This document shows positions 1-7,939 of a DNA stretch of 64,000 nucleotides, piece by piece. The stretch is from Pseudomonadota bacterium (GTDB taxonomy: Bacteria; Pseudomonadota; Gammaproteobacteria; Burkholderiales; Burkholderiaceae_C), in assembly GCA_021808445.1 (NCBI GenBank), contig JAKBBP010000001.1, positions 124,001 to 188,000 on the forward strand. The letters run 5' to 3'. The notes beneath the pieces were generated by a model. The model was not told where the DNA came from. It saw nothing but the letters and a program-made list of their open reading frames with translations, and ran no database searches. Numbering within the stretch: the stretch's first letter is position 1; each line of letters opens with the position of its first letter. The translations under genes were made by a program, and so were the position numbers.

Positions 1-742
1 CTCGACGCAGCAGGAGGTCGAGCAGGAAGCGGGTCCCCGAGCCGGGTTGGCGGTTGATGAAGCGCAGGTCGCCGCGCGCCAGATCCTCGATGCCATAGAT
101 CTTTTTCGGATTGCCCCGGGCGATGATCAGCCCGACGCGCCGCGTGGCCAGCCCGATCACCCGCTGCGTGCCGGGTTGCAGCCAGCGCCGGTAGTGTTCG
201 ATGGCGGCGGGTTCGAATTCCCCGATCGGGATGTGGAAACCTGCCAGGTCGCAATTGTCCAGGGCCAGCGAGGCGACCGCGTCGGTGCTGCTGCAGTAGC
301 GCAGTTCGTTGAGCACCCCGTCGCGGTTGAGTCTCTGGTGCAGGGACTCGACCGCGAAGCCATGGCTGGCCCGGATGCGCAGCACGGTGTCGTTTTCGTG
401 CTGCACGCGCCCGATCTCGGCTTCCAGCTCCGAGCCCAGCGAGTCCAGGGTCGGCGACAGCCTCGCGGCGATGCGTCGCTGCGCCCACACCAGCTTCTCC
501 GACAAAGGGCTCAGGCGCGAGCCCTTGCCGCGCTCCATCTCCAGCAGCGACATGCCCAGCAGCGCCTCGCCCTCGCGAATCAAGGCCCAGGCATGGCGGT
601 AGGAAATCCCCACTACGGCACAGGCTCGCAGCAGGCTGCCGTGCTCGGCCACCGCCAGCAGCAGCGCAATGGTGCGTTCCGGCAAGGCCGGCCCGCCGTC
701 CAGGCGCAGGGTCCAGCGGGCTTCGATGGTGACCTCGAACAT
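1..742 (-). CDS. ModE-like HTH plus periplasmic-binding-type regulator (partial)
   Basis: Transcriptional regulator, 247 codons visible, cut by the left edge of the window. I translated it from the ATG whose complement lies at 740-742. The N-terminal ~110 residues look like a winged HTH of the ModE/LysR kind (LPERTIALLLAVAEHGSLLRAC, then a YRHAW recognition region). After this comes a substrate-binding domain of the periplasmic-binding type, with RVIGLATRRVGLIIARGNP and INRQPGSGTRFLLD near the edge. Proteins of this build are annotated as molybdate- or formate-dehydrogenase-linked regulators. It is divergent from fdsG, so control of the fds operon is the likely role (inference). The ligand is unknown; formate or molybdate are possibilities. 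Confidence 0.8.
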   Translation of the reverse strand, partial: MFEVTIEARWTLRLDGGPALPERTIALLLAVAEHGSLLRACAVVGISYRHAWALIREGEALLGMSLLEMERGKGSRLSPLSEKLVWAQRRIAARLSPTLDSLGSELEAEIGRVQHENDTVLRIRASHGFAVESLHQRLNRDGVLNELRYCSSTDAVASLALDNCDLAGFHIPIGEFEPAAIEHYRRWLQPGTQRVIGLATRRVGLIIARGNPKKIYGIEDLARGDLRFINRQPGSGTRFLLDLLLRR

Positions 743-910
743 AGGGTTATGCCTTAGGAGCCCGGGTTCTTATGAAATGCGTCTGTCGAAGCATATTGCG
801 CATTGCATGCCCGGATCCTAAAGTGAAAGAAGAACAAACGCAGTCCGGCCGCGCGGGCAAGCAGGGTGGTGGCCGCGCGGGCGGAACTCTCCCACCTGTC
901 TGGAGACACC
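743..910. promoter_or_regulatory. Divergent control region between the regulator and fdsG
   Basis: 168 bp between two divergent start codons. It contains a perfect 6-bp inverted repeat, AATGCG at 776-781 and CGCATT at 799-804, with a 17-bp spacer, followed by a GCATGC. This is the kind of dyad an HTH regulator could bind. No convincing -35/-10 pair was seen. A GGAGA just before 911 serves as the fdsG ribosome binding site. Confidence 0.4.
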
Positions 911-1432
911 ATGCAAGAAATCCAGCAAGGCGCGTCGCGTGCCGGCGAAGGCGCCGGGGACGTGGCGGCGCGGGCCCTGGCGCGCTGGGCTGATCGGCCC
1001 GGTCCGTTGCTGCCCATCCTGCACGAGATCCAGGAGGCCGTCGGCTACATCCCCGGCGAGGTGGTGCCGCAGATCGCTCGCGGCCTGAACCTGTCCCGGG
1101 CCGAGGTGCATGGCGTGATCAGCTATTACCACCACTTCCGCACCCAGGCGCCGGCGCGCCACGTGATCCAGGTCTGCCGCGCCGAGTCCTGCCAGGCCAT
1201 GGGCGCCGAGGCCCTGTACGAGCATGCGCTGCAGCGCACGGGGTGCACGCAGCAGGCCGCGGACGGCCATGCCTGCCGGAGCGCCGACGGGGCCTACCAG
1301 GTGGAGCCGGTGTACTGCCTGGGCCTGTGCGCGGCCTCTCCGGCGGTGATGATCGACCAGAGCCTGCACGGGCGCGTCAGTCCCTCGCGCTTCGATGCAT
1401 GGCTCCAGGGCCTGGAGGAGGGCAAGCGATGA
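911..1432 (+). CDS. fdsG: NAD-dependent formate dehydrogenase gamma subunit
   Basis: 173-residue NuoE-like [2Fe-2S] subunit of the soluble, molybdenum-containing formate dehydrogenase. It relays electrons inside the diaphorase part of the enzyme. Four cysteines fit the thioredoxin-like ferredoxin fold: C89 and C94 (CRAESC) and C136 and C140 (CLGLC). Start chosen at the ATG at 911, preceded by GGAGACACC; the open frame extends upstream to 866 without a good site. The stop overlaps the fdsB start (ATGA), so translation is probably coupled. First gene of fdsG-B-A-C-D. Confidence 0.95.
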   Translation: MQEIQQGASRAGEGAGDVAARALARWADRPGPLLPILHEIQEAVGYIPGEVVPQIARGLNLSRAEVHGVISYYHHFRTQAPARHVIQVCRAESCQAMGAEALYEHALQRTGCTQQAADGHACRSADGAYQVEPVYCLGLCAASPAVMIDQSLHGRVSPSRFDAWLQGLEEGKR

Positions 1433-2997
1433 GCACCGTGACCCTGTACGTGCCGCGTGATTCCGCGGCGCTGGCGCTGGGCGCCGAGGAGGTGGCGCAG
1501 GCGCTTCGCGCCGAATGTGCCCGCCGCGGTCTGGACGTGAACATCGTGCGCAACGGTTCCCGCGGGATGTTCTGGCTCGAACCCCTGGTGGAAGTGGCAT
1601 TGCCCGAGGGGCGCATCGCCTACGGTCCCGTGCAGGCCGACGAGGTGCCGGAGCTGCTCGACGCCGGCCTGCTGCGCGGTGGCGCGCACAGACTGTGCCA
1701 TGGCCCGGTCGAGAAGATCGATTACCTGGCTCGCCAGCAGCGCCTCTGTTTCGCCCGCATGGGGGTGACCGATCCCCTGTCCCTGGCCGACTACGAGGCG
1801 CACGAGGGCTGGGCGGGGCTGCGCGCGGCGCTGGCCCTGCAGCCCCAGCAGATCGTGGAGCAGGTCATGGAGTCCGGGCTGCGCGGGCGGGGCGGCGCGG
1901 CGTTCCCGACGGCCATCAAGTGGCGCACCGTCCTGAACACCCCGGCGCAGCAGAAGTACGTGGTGTGCAATGCCGACGAAGGCGATTCCGGCACCTACTC
2001 GGACCGCATGACCATGGAGGGCGACCCCTTCATGCTCATCGAGGGCATGACCATCGCGGGCCTGGCCAGCGGCGCGACCCGTGGCTTCGTCTATATCCGC
2101 TCGGAGTATCCCGATGCGATGCGCACGATGCAGCGGGCCATCGACCTGGCGCGGGAGGCCGGCTTCCTGGGCGAGAACATCCTGGGTTCGGGCAAGGCCT
2201 TCGATCTGGAGGCCCGCCTGGGCGCCGGATCCTATGTGTGCGGCGAGGAGACGGCGCTGCTCGAAAGCCTCGAGGGCAAGCGAGGCGTGGTGCGCGCCAA
2301 GCCTCCGCTGCCGGCTGTCGCAGGCCTGTTCGGGCAGCCGACCGTGATCAACAACGTGATCAGCTTCGCCTCGGTGCCGCTGATCCTGGCGCGCGGAGCC
2401 GCCTTCTATCGCGATTTCGGCATGGGCCGCTCCCGCGGCACCTTGCCCATCCAGCTGGCCGGCAACCTCAAGCGGCCCGGTCTCGTGGAACTGGCCTTCG
2501 GGGTCAGTCTGCGTGAACTCTTGTTCGATTTCGGCGGCGGCAGTGCCAGCGGGCGTCCGATCAAGGCCGTGCAGGTGGGCGGCCCGCTGGGCGCCTACCT
2601 GCCCGAGTCGCAGTGGGATCTTCCGCTGGACTACGAGGCCTACGCCGCGGTGGGCGCGGTGGTGGGCCATGGCGGCATCGTCGCCCACGACGACACCGTC
2701 GACCTGGCAGCGCTGGCCCGCTACGCCATGGAGTTCTGCGCCATCGAGTCCTGCGGCAAGTGCACGCCCTGCCGCATCGGCTCCACGCGCGGCGTGGAGG
2801 TCATCGACCGCATCCGCGGCGCGGCTGACGCGGCGCAGCGCGCGCAACAGGTGCATCTGCTGCGCGATCTGTGTGACACCATGCTCAACGGCAGCCTGTG
2901 CGCGATGGGAGGCATGACGCCCTATCCGGTGCTGTCGGCCCTGAACCACTATCCGCAGGATTTCGGCCTGGATGCCGCCGGCGCGGCGGCGGCCTGA
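1429..2997 (+). CDS. fdsB: NAD-dependent formate dehydrogenase beta subunit
   Basis: 522-residue NuoF-like flavoprotein that binds FMN, NAD and a [4Fe-4S] cluster and passes electrons from the formate site to NAD+. The N-terminal ~110 residues form a thioredoxin-like extension. Next come the FMN/NAD glycine motif GRGGAAFPTAIKW and the GAGSYVCGEETALLES segment. The C-terminal cluster motif is ESCGKCTPCRIGSTRG, with a fourth Cys in the GSLCAMGG segment. The start overlaps the fdsG stop by four bases. An upstream open extension from 1243 is rejected because it lies inside fdsG. Confidence 0.95.
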   Translation: MSTVTLYVPRDSAALALGAEEVAQALRAECARRGLDVNIVRNGSRGMFWLEPLVEVALPEGRIAYGPVQADEVPELLDAGLLRGGAHRLCHGPVEKIDYLARQQRLCFARMGVTDPLSLADYEAHEGWAGLRAALALQPQQIVEQVMESGLRGRGGAAFPTAIKWRTVLNTPAQQKYVVCNADEGDSGTYSDRMTMEGDPFMLIEGMTIAGLASGATRGFVYIRSEYPDAMRTMQRAIDLAREAGFLGENILGSGKAFDLEARLGAGSYVCGEETALLESLEGKRGVVRAKPPLPAVAGLFGQPTVINNVISFASVPLILARGAAFYRDFGMGRSRGTLPIQLAGNLKRPGLVELAFGVSLRELLFDFGGGSASGRPIKAVQVGGPLGAYLPESQWDLPLDYEAYAAVGAVVGHGGIVAHDDTVDLAALARYAMEFCAIESCGKCTPCRIGSTRGVEVIDRIRGAADAAQRAQQVHLLRDLCDTMLNGSLCAMGGMTPYPVLSALNHYPQDFGLDAAGAAAA

Positions 2998-3034
2998 AGC
3001 CAGCGGCGCATCACCGGACACGGAGACACGAACC

Positions 3035-5965
3035 ATGCTCGAGCAACTCAAGCAAGCCGACCTGGGAACCCCGCGGCGCGAATCCGAGCGCGAGGTCACG
3101 CTGGACATCGACGGGGTGCAGGTGACGGTTCCGGAGGGAACCTCGCTGATGCGCGCGGCCGCCGAGGCTGGCGTGATGGTGCCCAAGCTGTGCGCCACCG
3201 ACAGCCTGGAGCCTTTCGGCTCCTGCCGGCTGTGCCTGGTGGAGATCGAGGGTCGCAAAGGCTTCCCGGCCTCCTGCACGACCCCGGCCGAGGCCGGCAT
3301 GAAGGTGCGCACCCAGTCGCCCAGGCTGCAGGAGCTTCGCAAGGGCGTGATGGAGCTGTACATCTCCGACCACCCTCTGGATTGCCTGACCTGCGCGGCC
3401 AACGGCAATTGCGAATTGCAGGACATGGCCGGGGTGACGGGCCTGCGCAACGTGCGTTACGGCTACGCGGGCGCCAACCACCTGGGCGACAGGAAGGACG
3501 AGTCCAACCCCTACTTCAGCTACGACCCCTCCAAGTGCATCGTGTGCAATCGCTGCGTGCGCGCCTGCGAGGAGACCCAGGGCACCTTCGCGCTGACCAT
3601 CAGCGGGCGCGGCTTCGAGTCGCGCGTGTCCGCCGGCATGAACGAGGCGTTCATGGATTCGGAATGCGTGAGCTGCGGTGCCTGCGTGCAGGCCTGCCCG
3701 ACGGCCACGCTGATGGAAAAGACGGTGATCGAACTCGGCCAGGCCGAGCACAGCATCAGCACCACCTGCGCCTACTGCGGAGTCGGCTGCGGCTTCAAGG
3801 CCGAGATGAAGGGTACCCAGGTGGTGCGCATGGTTCCGTGGAAGGACGGCGCGGCCAACGAGGGGCACAGTTGCGTGAAGGGTCGCTTCGCCTGGGGCTA
3901 CGCCACCCACAAGGATCGCATCACGACGCCGATGATCCGCAAGAGCATCGACGAGCCCTGGCAGGAAGTGAGCTGGGAGCAGGCCATCGACTACGCCGCC
4001 TCCGAGTTCAAGCGCATCCAGGCCAAGCACGGGCGCGACTCCATCGGGGGCATCGTCTCGTCGCGCTGCACCAACGAGGAAGGCTACCTGGTGCAAAAGC
4101 TGGTGCGCGCGGCCTTCGGCAACAACAACGTCGACACCTGCGCCCGGGTGTGCCATTCGCCCACCGGCTATGGGCTCAAGCAGACCCTTGGCGAGTCGGC
4201 CGGCACCCAGACCTTCAAGTCGGTGGAAAAGTCCGACGTCATCATGGTGATCGGCGCCAACCCCACCGACGGCCATCCGGTGTTCGCATCGCGCATGAAA
4301 AAGCGCCTGCGCGAAGGCGCGCGGCTGATCGTGGTCGACCCGCGGCGCATCGATCTGGTGAAATCCCCGCACGTCTCGGCGCAACATCACCTCGCCTTGC
4401 GTCCGGGCACCAACGTGGCGGTGCTCGACGCCCTGGCCCACGTGATCGTGGTCGAGGGGCTGGTCGATGAAGCCTTCGTGGCCGAGCGCTGCGAGCCCAA
4501 GGCTTTCGAGCAGTGGCGCGAGTTCGTCGCGCGTCCGGAGCATTCGCCCGAAGCCCTGGAGGCGGTCACCGGCGTACCCGCCGCGCAGCTGCGCGCGGCT
4601 GCACGCCTGTTCGCCACCGGCAACGCCGAGGGCAGGCTGGGCGCGCGCCGTCCCAACGCCGCGATCTACTACGGACTGGGGGTCACCGAGCACGCGCAGG
4701 GCTCCACCGCGGTGATGGCGATCGCCAACCTGGCCATGGCCACCGGCAACGTCGGTCGCGAGGGCGTGGGCGTCAATCCCCTGCGCGGCCAGAACAACGT
4801 GCAGGGATCCTGCGACATGGGGTCCTTTCCCCATGAGTTGCCGGGCTACCGCCATGTCTCCGACGGCACCGTGCGGTCGCAGTTCGAGCAGGCCTGGGGC
4901 GTGGACATCCAGCCCGAGCCGGGGCTGCGCATTCCCAACATGTTCGATGCCGCGCTGGATGGTTCCTTCAAGGGCCTGTACTGCCAGGGCGAGGACATCG
5001 TGCAGTCCGACCCCGACACCCAGCATGTCGCGGCCGCGCTCGCCGCGATGGAATGCATCGTGGTGCAGGACATCTTCCTCAACGAGACCGCCAAGTACGC
5101 GCATGTGTTCCTGCCGGGCTCGTCCTTCCTCGAGAAGGATGGCACCTTCACCAACGCCGAACGCCGCATCTCCCGCGTGCGCCAGGTCATGCCGCCGCTG
5201 GCGCGCTACGCCGACTGGGAGGCCACGCAGCTTCTGGCCAATGCGCTGGGTTATCCCATGCACTACAGCCACCCGAGCGAGATCATGGACGAGATCGCGG
5301 CCTTGACCCCGACCTTCCATGGCGTGAGTTTCGACCTGATCGACCGCCTGGGCAGCGTGCAGTGGCCTTGCAACGAGCAGGCGCCGGAGGGTACTCCGAC
5401 CATGCACGTGGACGCGTTTGTGCGCGGCAAGGGACGTTTCATGATCACCGAGTACGTCGCCAGCGACGAGAAGGTCACGCCCAAGTACCCGCTGCTGCTG
5501 ACCACCGGGCGCATCCTTTCGCAATACAACGTGGGTGCGCAGACGCGGCGCACCGAGAACAGCCGCTGGCATGAGGAAGACCGCCTGGAGATCCACCCGC
5601 ACGATGCCGAGGACCGTGGCATCCGCGACGGCGACTGGGTGGGCATCAGCAGCCGCTCCGGCGAGACCGTGCTGCGCGCGCTGGTCAGCGAGCGCATGCA
5701 GCCCGGCGTGGTCTACACCACTTTTCACTTTCCCGAGTCCGGCGCCAACGTGATCACCACCGACAGCTCCGACTGGGCGACGAACTGCCCCGAGTACAAG
5801 GTGACCGCGGTGCAGGTCATGCCGGTGAGCCAGCCCTCGACCTGGCAGCGCGAGTACACGCGGTTCAGCCGCACCCAGGAGGAGTTGCTGGCGCAGCGCC
5901 GCGCCGCCGACGCGGTGGGCGAGGCCCATGCCGCGCAGGCGCGCAGGGAAGTGGCGGCCACATGA
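3035..5965 (+). CDS. fdsA: NAD-dependent formate dehydrogenase alpha subunit (Mo-bisMGD catalytic)
   Basis: 976-residue catalytic subunit that oxidises formate to CO2 at a molybdenum bis-MGD centre. Domain order: NuoG-like [2Fe-2S] domain (GSCRLCLVEIEG), His/Cys cluster (DHPLDCLTCAANGNCELQ), two ferredoxin-type [4Fe-4S] motifs (CIVCNRCVRAC and CVSCGACVQACP), then the molybdopterin oxidoreductase domain beginning CAYCGVGCGF. The Mo ligand is Cys373 in VCHSPT, so this is the cysteine and not the selenocysteine form. Start taken at the ATG at 3035, 37 bp after fdsB and preceded by GGAGACACG. An in-frame ATG at 2972 overlaps fdsB and is less likely. Confidence 0.95.
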   Translation: MLEQLKQADLGTPRRESEREVTLDIDGVQVTVPEGTSLMRAAAEAGVMVPKLCATDSLEPFGSCRLCLVEIEGRKGFPASCTTPAEAGMKVRTQSPRLQELRKGVMELYISDHPLDCLTCAANGNCELQDMAGVTGLRNVRYGYAGANHLGDRKDESNPYFSYDPSKCIVCNRCVRACEETQGTFALTISGRGFESRVSAGMNEAFMDSECVSCGACVQACPTATLMEKTVIELGQAEHSISTTCAYCGVGCGFKAEMKGTQVVRMVPWKDGAANEGHSCVKGRFAWGYATHKDRITTPMIRKSIDEPWQEVSWEQAIDYAASEFKRIQAKHGRDSIGGIVSSRCTNEEGYLVQKLVRAAFGNNNVDTCARVCHSPTGYGLKQTLGESAGTQTFKSVEKSDVIMVIGANPTDGHPVFASRMKKRLREGARLIVVDPRRIDLVKSPHVSAQHHLALRPGTNVAVLDALAHVIVVEGLVDEAFVAERCEPKAFEQWREFVARPEHSPEALEAVTGVPAAQLRAAARLFATGNAEGRLGARRPNAAIYYGLGVTEHAQGSTAVMAIANLAMATGNVGREGVGVNPLRGQNNVQGSCDMGSFPHELPGYRHVSDGTVRSQFEQAWGVDIQPEPGLRIPNMFDAALDGSFKGLYCQGEDIVQSDPDTQHVAAALAAMECIVVQDIFLNETAKYAHVFLPGSSFLEKDGTFTNAERRISRVRQVMPPLARYADWEATQLLANALGYPMHYSHPSEIMDEIAALTPTFHGVSFDLIDRLGSVQWPCNEQAPEGTPTMHVDAFVRGKGRFMITEYVASDEKVTPKYPLLLTTGRILSQYNVGAQTRRTENSRWHEEDRLEIHPHDAEDRGIRDGDWVGISSRSGETVLRALVSERMQPGVVYTTFHFPESGANVITTDSSDWATNCPEYKVTAVQVMPVSQPSTWQREYTRFSRTQEELLAQRRAADAVGEAHAAQARREVAAT

Positions 5966-6014
5966 GCCAAAGCCCGACATGGGTCCGGGGCCTCGTGCGG
6001 CGCGGGGAGCCGCG

Positions 6015-6866
6015 ATGAGCATGTCCTGCGAGGGCGCACGCAGCCTGGACGTGCTGCGCTGGCGTGGCGGCCGTGCGCAGCAGGTCGACGACTGGCTGTC
6101 CGAGGAGGTGGCCGTGGCCCTGCAGTACAACGGCGTTTCGCACGCCGTGATGCTGGCCACGCCGCTGGACCTGGAGGACTTCGCCCTGGGCTTCAGCCTG
6201 GGCGAGGGCATCGTGGAGCGGGCGGCGGAACTCTACGACTGCGAGGTCCTGCGCGAGCCGCGCGGCCTGACCCTGCAGATCGAGGTGGCCGCGCGCTGCT
6301 TCGAGCGCCTGCGCGAGCGCCGACGCAGCCTGGCCGGGCGTACCGGCTGCGGGCTGTGCGGCACCGACAGTCTGGACCAGGCCCTGCGCCCGCTGCAGCC
6401 CCTGCCTCCTCCGCGCGCAGCGCCCATCGCCTCGTCCGCCGTGGCGCGTGCCTTGCGGTCCTTGCGCGAACATCAGCGCCTGAACGCCGCCACCGGCGCC
6501 GTGCACGCGGCCGCCTGGTGCGACGCGCGCGGAAGCCTGCTGCTGCTGCGCGAGGACGTCGGGCGCCACAATGCGCTGGACAAGCTCATCGGCGCGATGG
6601 CGCGCTCCGGCGTCGATGCCTCGGAGGGCTTCGTGCTCATCACCAGCCGTGCCAGTGTCGAGATGGTGCAGAAGGCCGCGCAGGCCGGCGTGCCCGTGCT
6701 CGTGGCCGTGTCGGCTCCGACTGCGCTGGCCGCGCGCAGCGCGCGCGAGGTCGGCATGTGTCTGGTCGGCCTGGCCCGCGGCGAGGACCTGGTGGTCTAC
6801 AGCGGCGCCCGACGCATCGCCCTCGAAGCTTCCCCCGAAACCACGACCAGCCTGCTCTCCACATGA
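6015..6866 (+). CDS. fdsC: Formate dehydrogenase accessory sulfurtransferase FdhD/FdsC
   Basis: 283-residue FdhD-family protein. The family carries sulfur from a cysteine desulfurase to the Mo-bisMGD cofactor, which formate dehydrogenase needs for activity. Visible features: the functional pair Cys112 and Cys115 in TGCGLCGTDSL, and the cofactor-side motifs REDVGRHNALDKL and ITSRASVEMVQKAAQAG. The ATG at 6015 follows GGGGAGCCGCG, a good binding site. The gene sits 49 bp after fdsA, and its stop overlaps fdsD (ATGA). The position inside the operon matches fdsC of Cupriavidus-type operons. Confidence 0.93.
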   Translation: MSMSCEGARSLDVLRWRGGRAQQVDDWLSEEVAVALQYNGVSHAVMLATPLDLEDFALGFSLGEGIVERAAELYDCEVLREPRGLTLQIEVAARCFERLRERRRSLAGRTGCGLCGTDSLDQALRPLQPLPPPRAAPIASSAVARALRSLREHQRLNAATGAVHAAAWCDARGSLLLLREDVGRHNALDKLIGAMARSGVDASEGFVLITSRASVEMVQKAAQAGVPVLVAVSAPTALAARSAREVGMCLVGLARGEDLVVYSGARRIALEASPETTTSLLST

Positions 6867-7087
6867 AGACCGAACACCTGATCTCCATGGTCAATCGCAT
6901 CGGGCAGTTTTTCCAGGCGATGCCGGACCGCGACGAGGCGCTGGAAGGCATTGCCATGCACGTCAAGCGCTTCTGGGAACCGCGCATGCGGCGCGAATTG
7001 CTCGACTACGTCGACGCCCAGGGCGGCAAGGGCATCGAGCCCGTCGTGCTGGAAGCCTTGCGCCAGCATCGCCAGCTGCTGGCCTGA
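6863..7087 (+). CDS. fdsD: Formate dehydrogenase delta subunit
   Basis: 74-residue small subunit, last gene of the fds operon, overlapping fdsC by ATGA. It begins MKTEHLISMVNRIGQFF and contains the typical DLRDEA-like stretch (here DRDEALEGIAMHVKRFWEPRMR). In related operons FdsD is needed for a stable, active complex, although its exact role is not settled. No cysteines or membrane segments are seen. Confidence 0.9.
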   Translation: MKTEHLISMVNRIGQFFQAMPDRDEALEGIAMHVKRFWEPRMRRELLDYVDAQGGKGIEPVVLEALRQHRQLLA

Positions 7088-7126
7088 ACGGGAGTCGGCC
7101 CGGCCAGGGCCTCCCTCAGGTTTCCT

Positions 7127-7762
7127 TCAGGCCTCCCCGAGCATGCGCGAAGCCAGCTCGCGGGCGTCCTCGCCCCCCTCGCGCAGAGCCAGAGCCAGCG
7201 CCGTGCGGGCTTCCTGCGGATGGTTCTGGCTGAGCTTGAACTTGGCCGTGACCCGCTGTACCTCGATGTCGATGCCGACCACCCCGCCCAGCATGGAGCG
7301 CACGTAGTCCTCCGGGGCGTCGGACACCGCCCAGGGCCGCGCGCTCGCCGCCTCGTGGGTGTCGGTCAGCTCGCCTACCAGCGCGCGCAGCCAGTCGACG
7401 TCATCGACGGCCCGCAGACGTCCGGCAACCTGCACGATCAGGTAGTTCCAGGTTGGCACCACCTTTCCGTCCACGGCCTTGCGCGGATGCGCGCCCGGGC
7501 TGATGTAGGCCTGTGCGCCGTGGAACAGCGCCAGTACCTCGCATCCGGACTCGCCGGCGCGGCGCCACAGGGGATTGCCTCGCGCCACGTGGCCGCGCAG
7601 GCGCAGCAGCCGCCCCTGGGTGTCGGCGTCGGCCAGCAGCACCACGGGATTGGCGTCCAGGCCCTCGGCGTCGTGTGTGACCAGGCTGGCCAGGGGACGT
7701 GCGCGCAGCAGGCGCAGCAGCTCCGAGGGCTCATCGACGGCGAAGTGGCGGGGCAGGTACAT
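7127..7762 (-). CDS. PaiB-type FMN-binding protein
   Basis: 211 residues of the PaiB / FMN-binding negative transcriptional regulator family (flavin-reductase-like split barrel). It begins MYLPRHFAVDEPSELLRLL. Family hallmarks include ASLVTHDAEGLDANPVVLL, the HVARGNPLWR segment, and PSWNY-like PTWNYLIVQVAGRLR. It is convergent with the fds operon and divergent from tamA. The biological role is not clear; PaiB of Bacillus affects sporulation and protease genes, but that should not be carried over here. Confidence 0.88.
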   Translation of the reverse strand: MYLPRHFAVDEPSELLRLLRARPLASLVTHDAEGLDANPVVLLADADTQGRLLRLRGHVARGNPLWRRAGESGCEVLALFHGAQAYISPGAHPRKAVDGKVVPTWNYLIVQVAGRLRAVDDVDWLRALVGELTDTHEAASARPWAVSDAPEDYVRSMLGGVVGIDIEVQRVTAKFKLSQNHPQEARTALALALREGGEDARELASRMLGEA

Positions 7763-7939
7763 GGCGCGGGTTCCGGGGGGGCAGGCCCGGCTTCACAGGC
7801 TGTTAATCCCGACCAGGCACAGGGTGATTTTGCGACAAAGCCATAATGTCGTCTGCCCGGGCCGTGTTCGCGCAAGATGCTTGCACAGGCCCGGCCGAGC
7901 CGGCCCGCTCGAATCTGCAGCGCCCGGACCCACGAACCC

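Noticed and set aside
4149..4160. Possible selenocysteine site in the formate dehydrogenase
   Set aside because: The Mo ligand codon is TGC (Cys373), not TGA, and the frame is open throughout.
3011..6211. 1066-codon minus-strand open frame opposite fdsA
   Set aside because: Antisense to the well-defined catalytic subunit; composition is typical of a GC-driven shadow frame.
7088..7126. Terminator after fdsD
   Set aside because: The only hairpin, GGCCC-N5-GGGCC at 7097-7111, has a 5-bp stem and no T-run, which is too weak to call in such GC-rich DNA.
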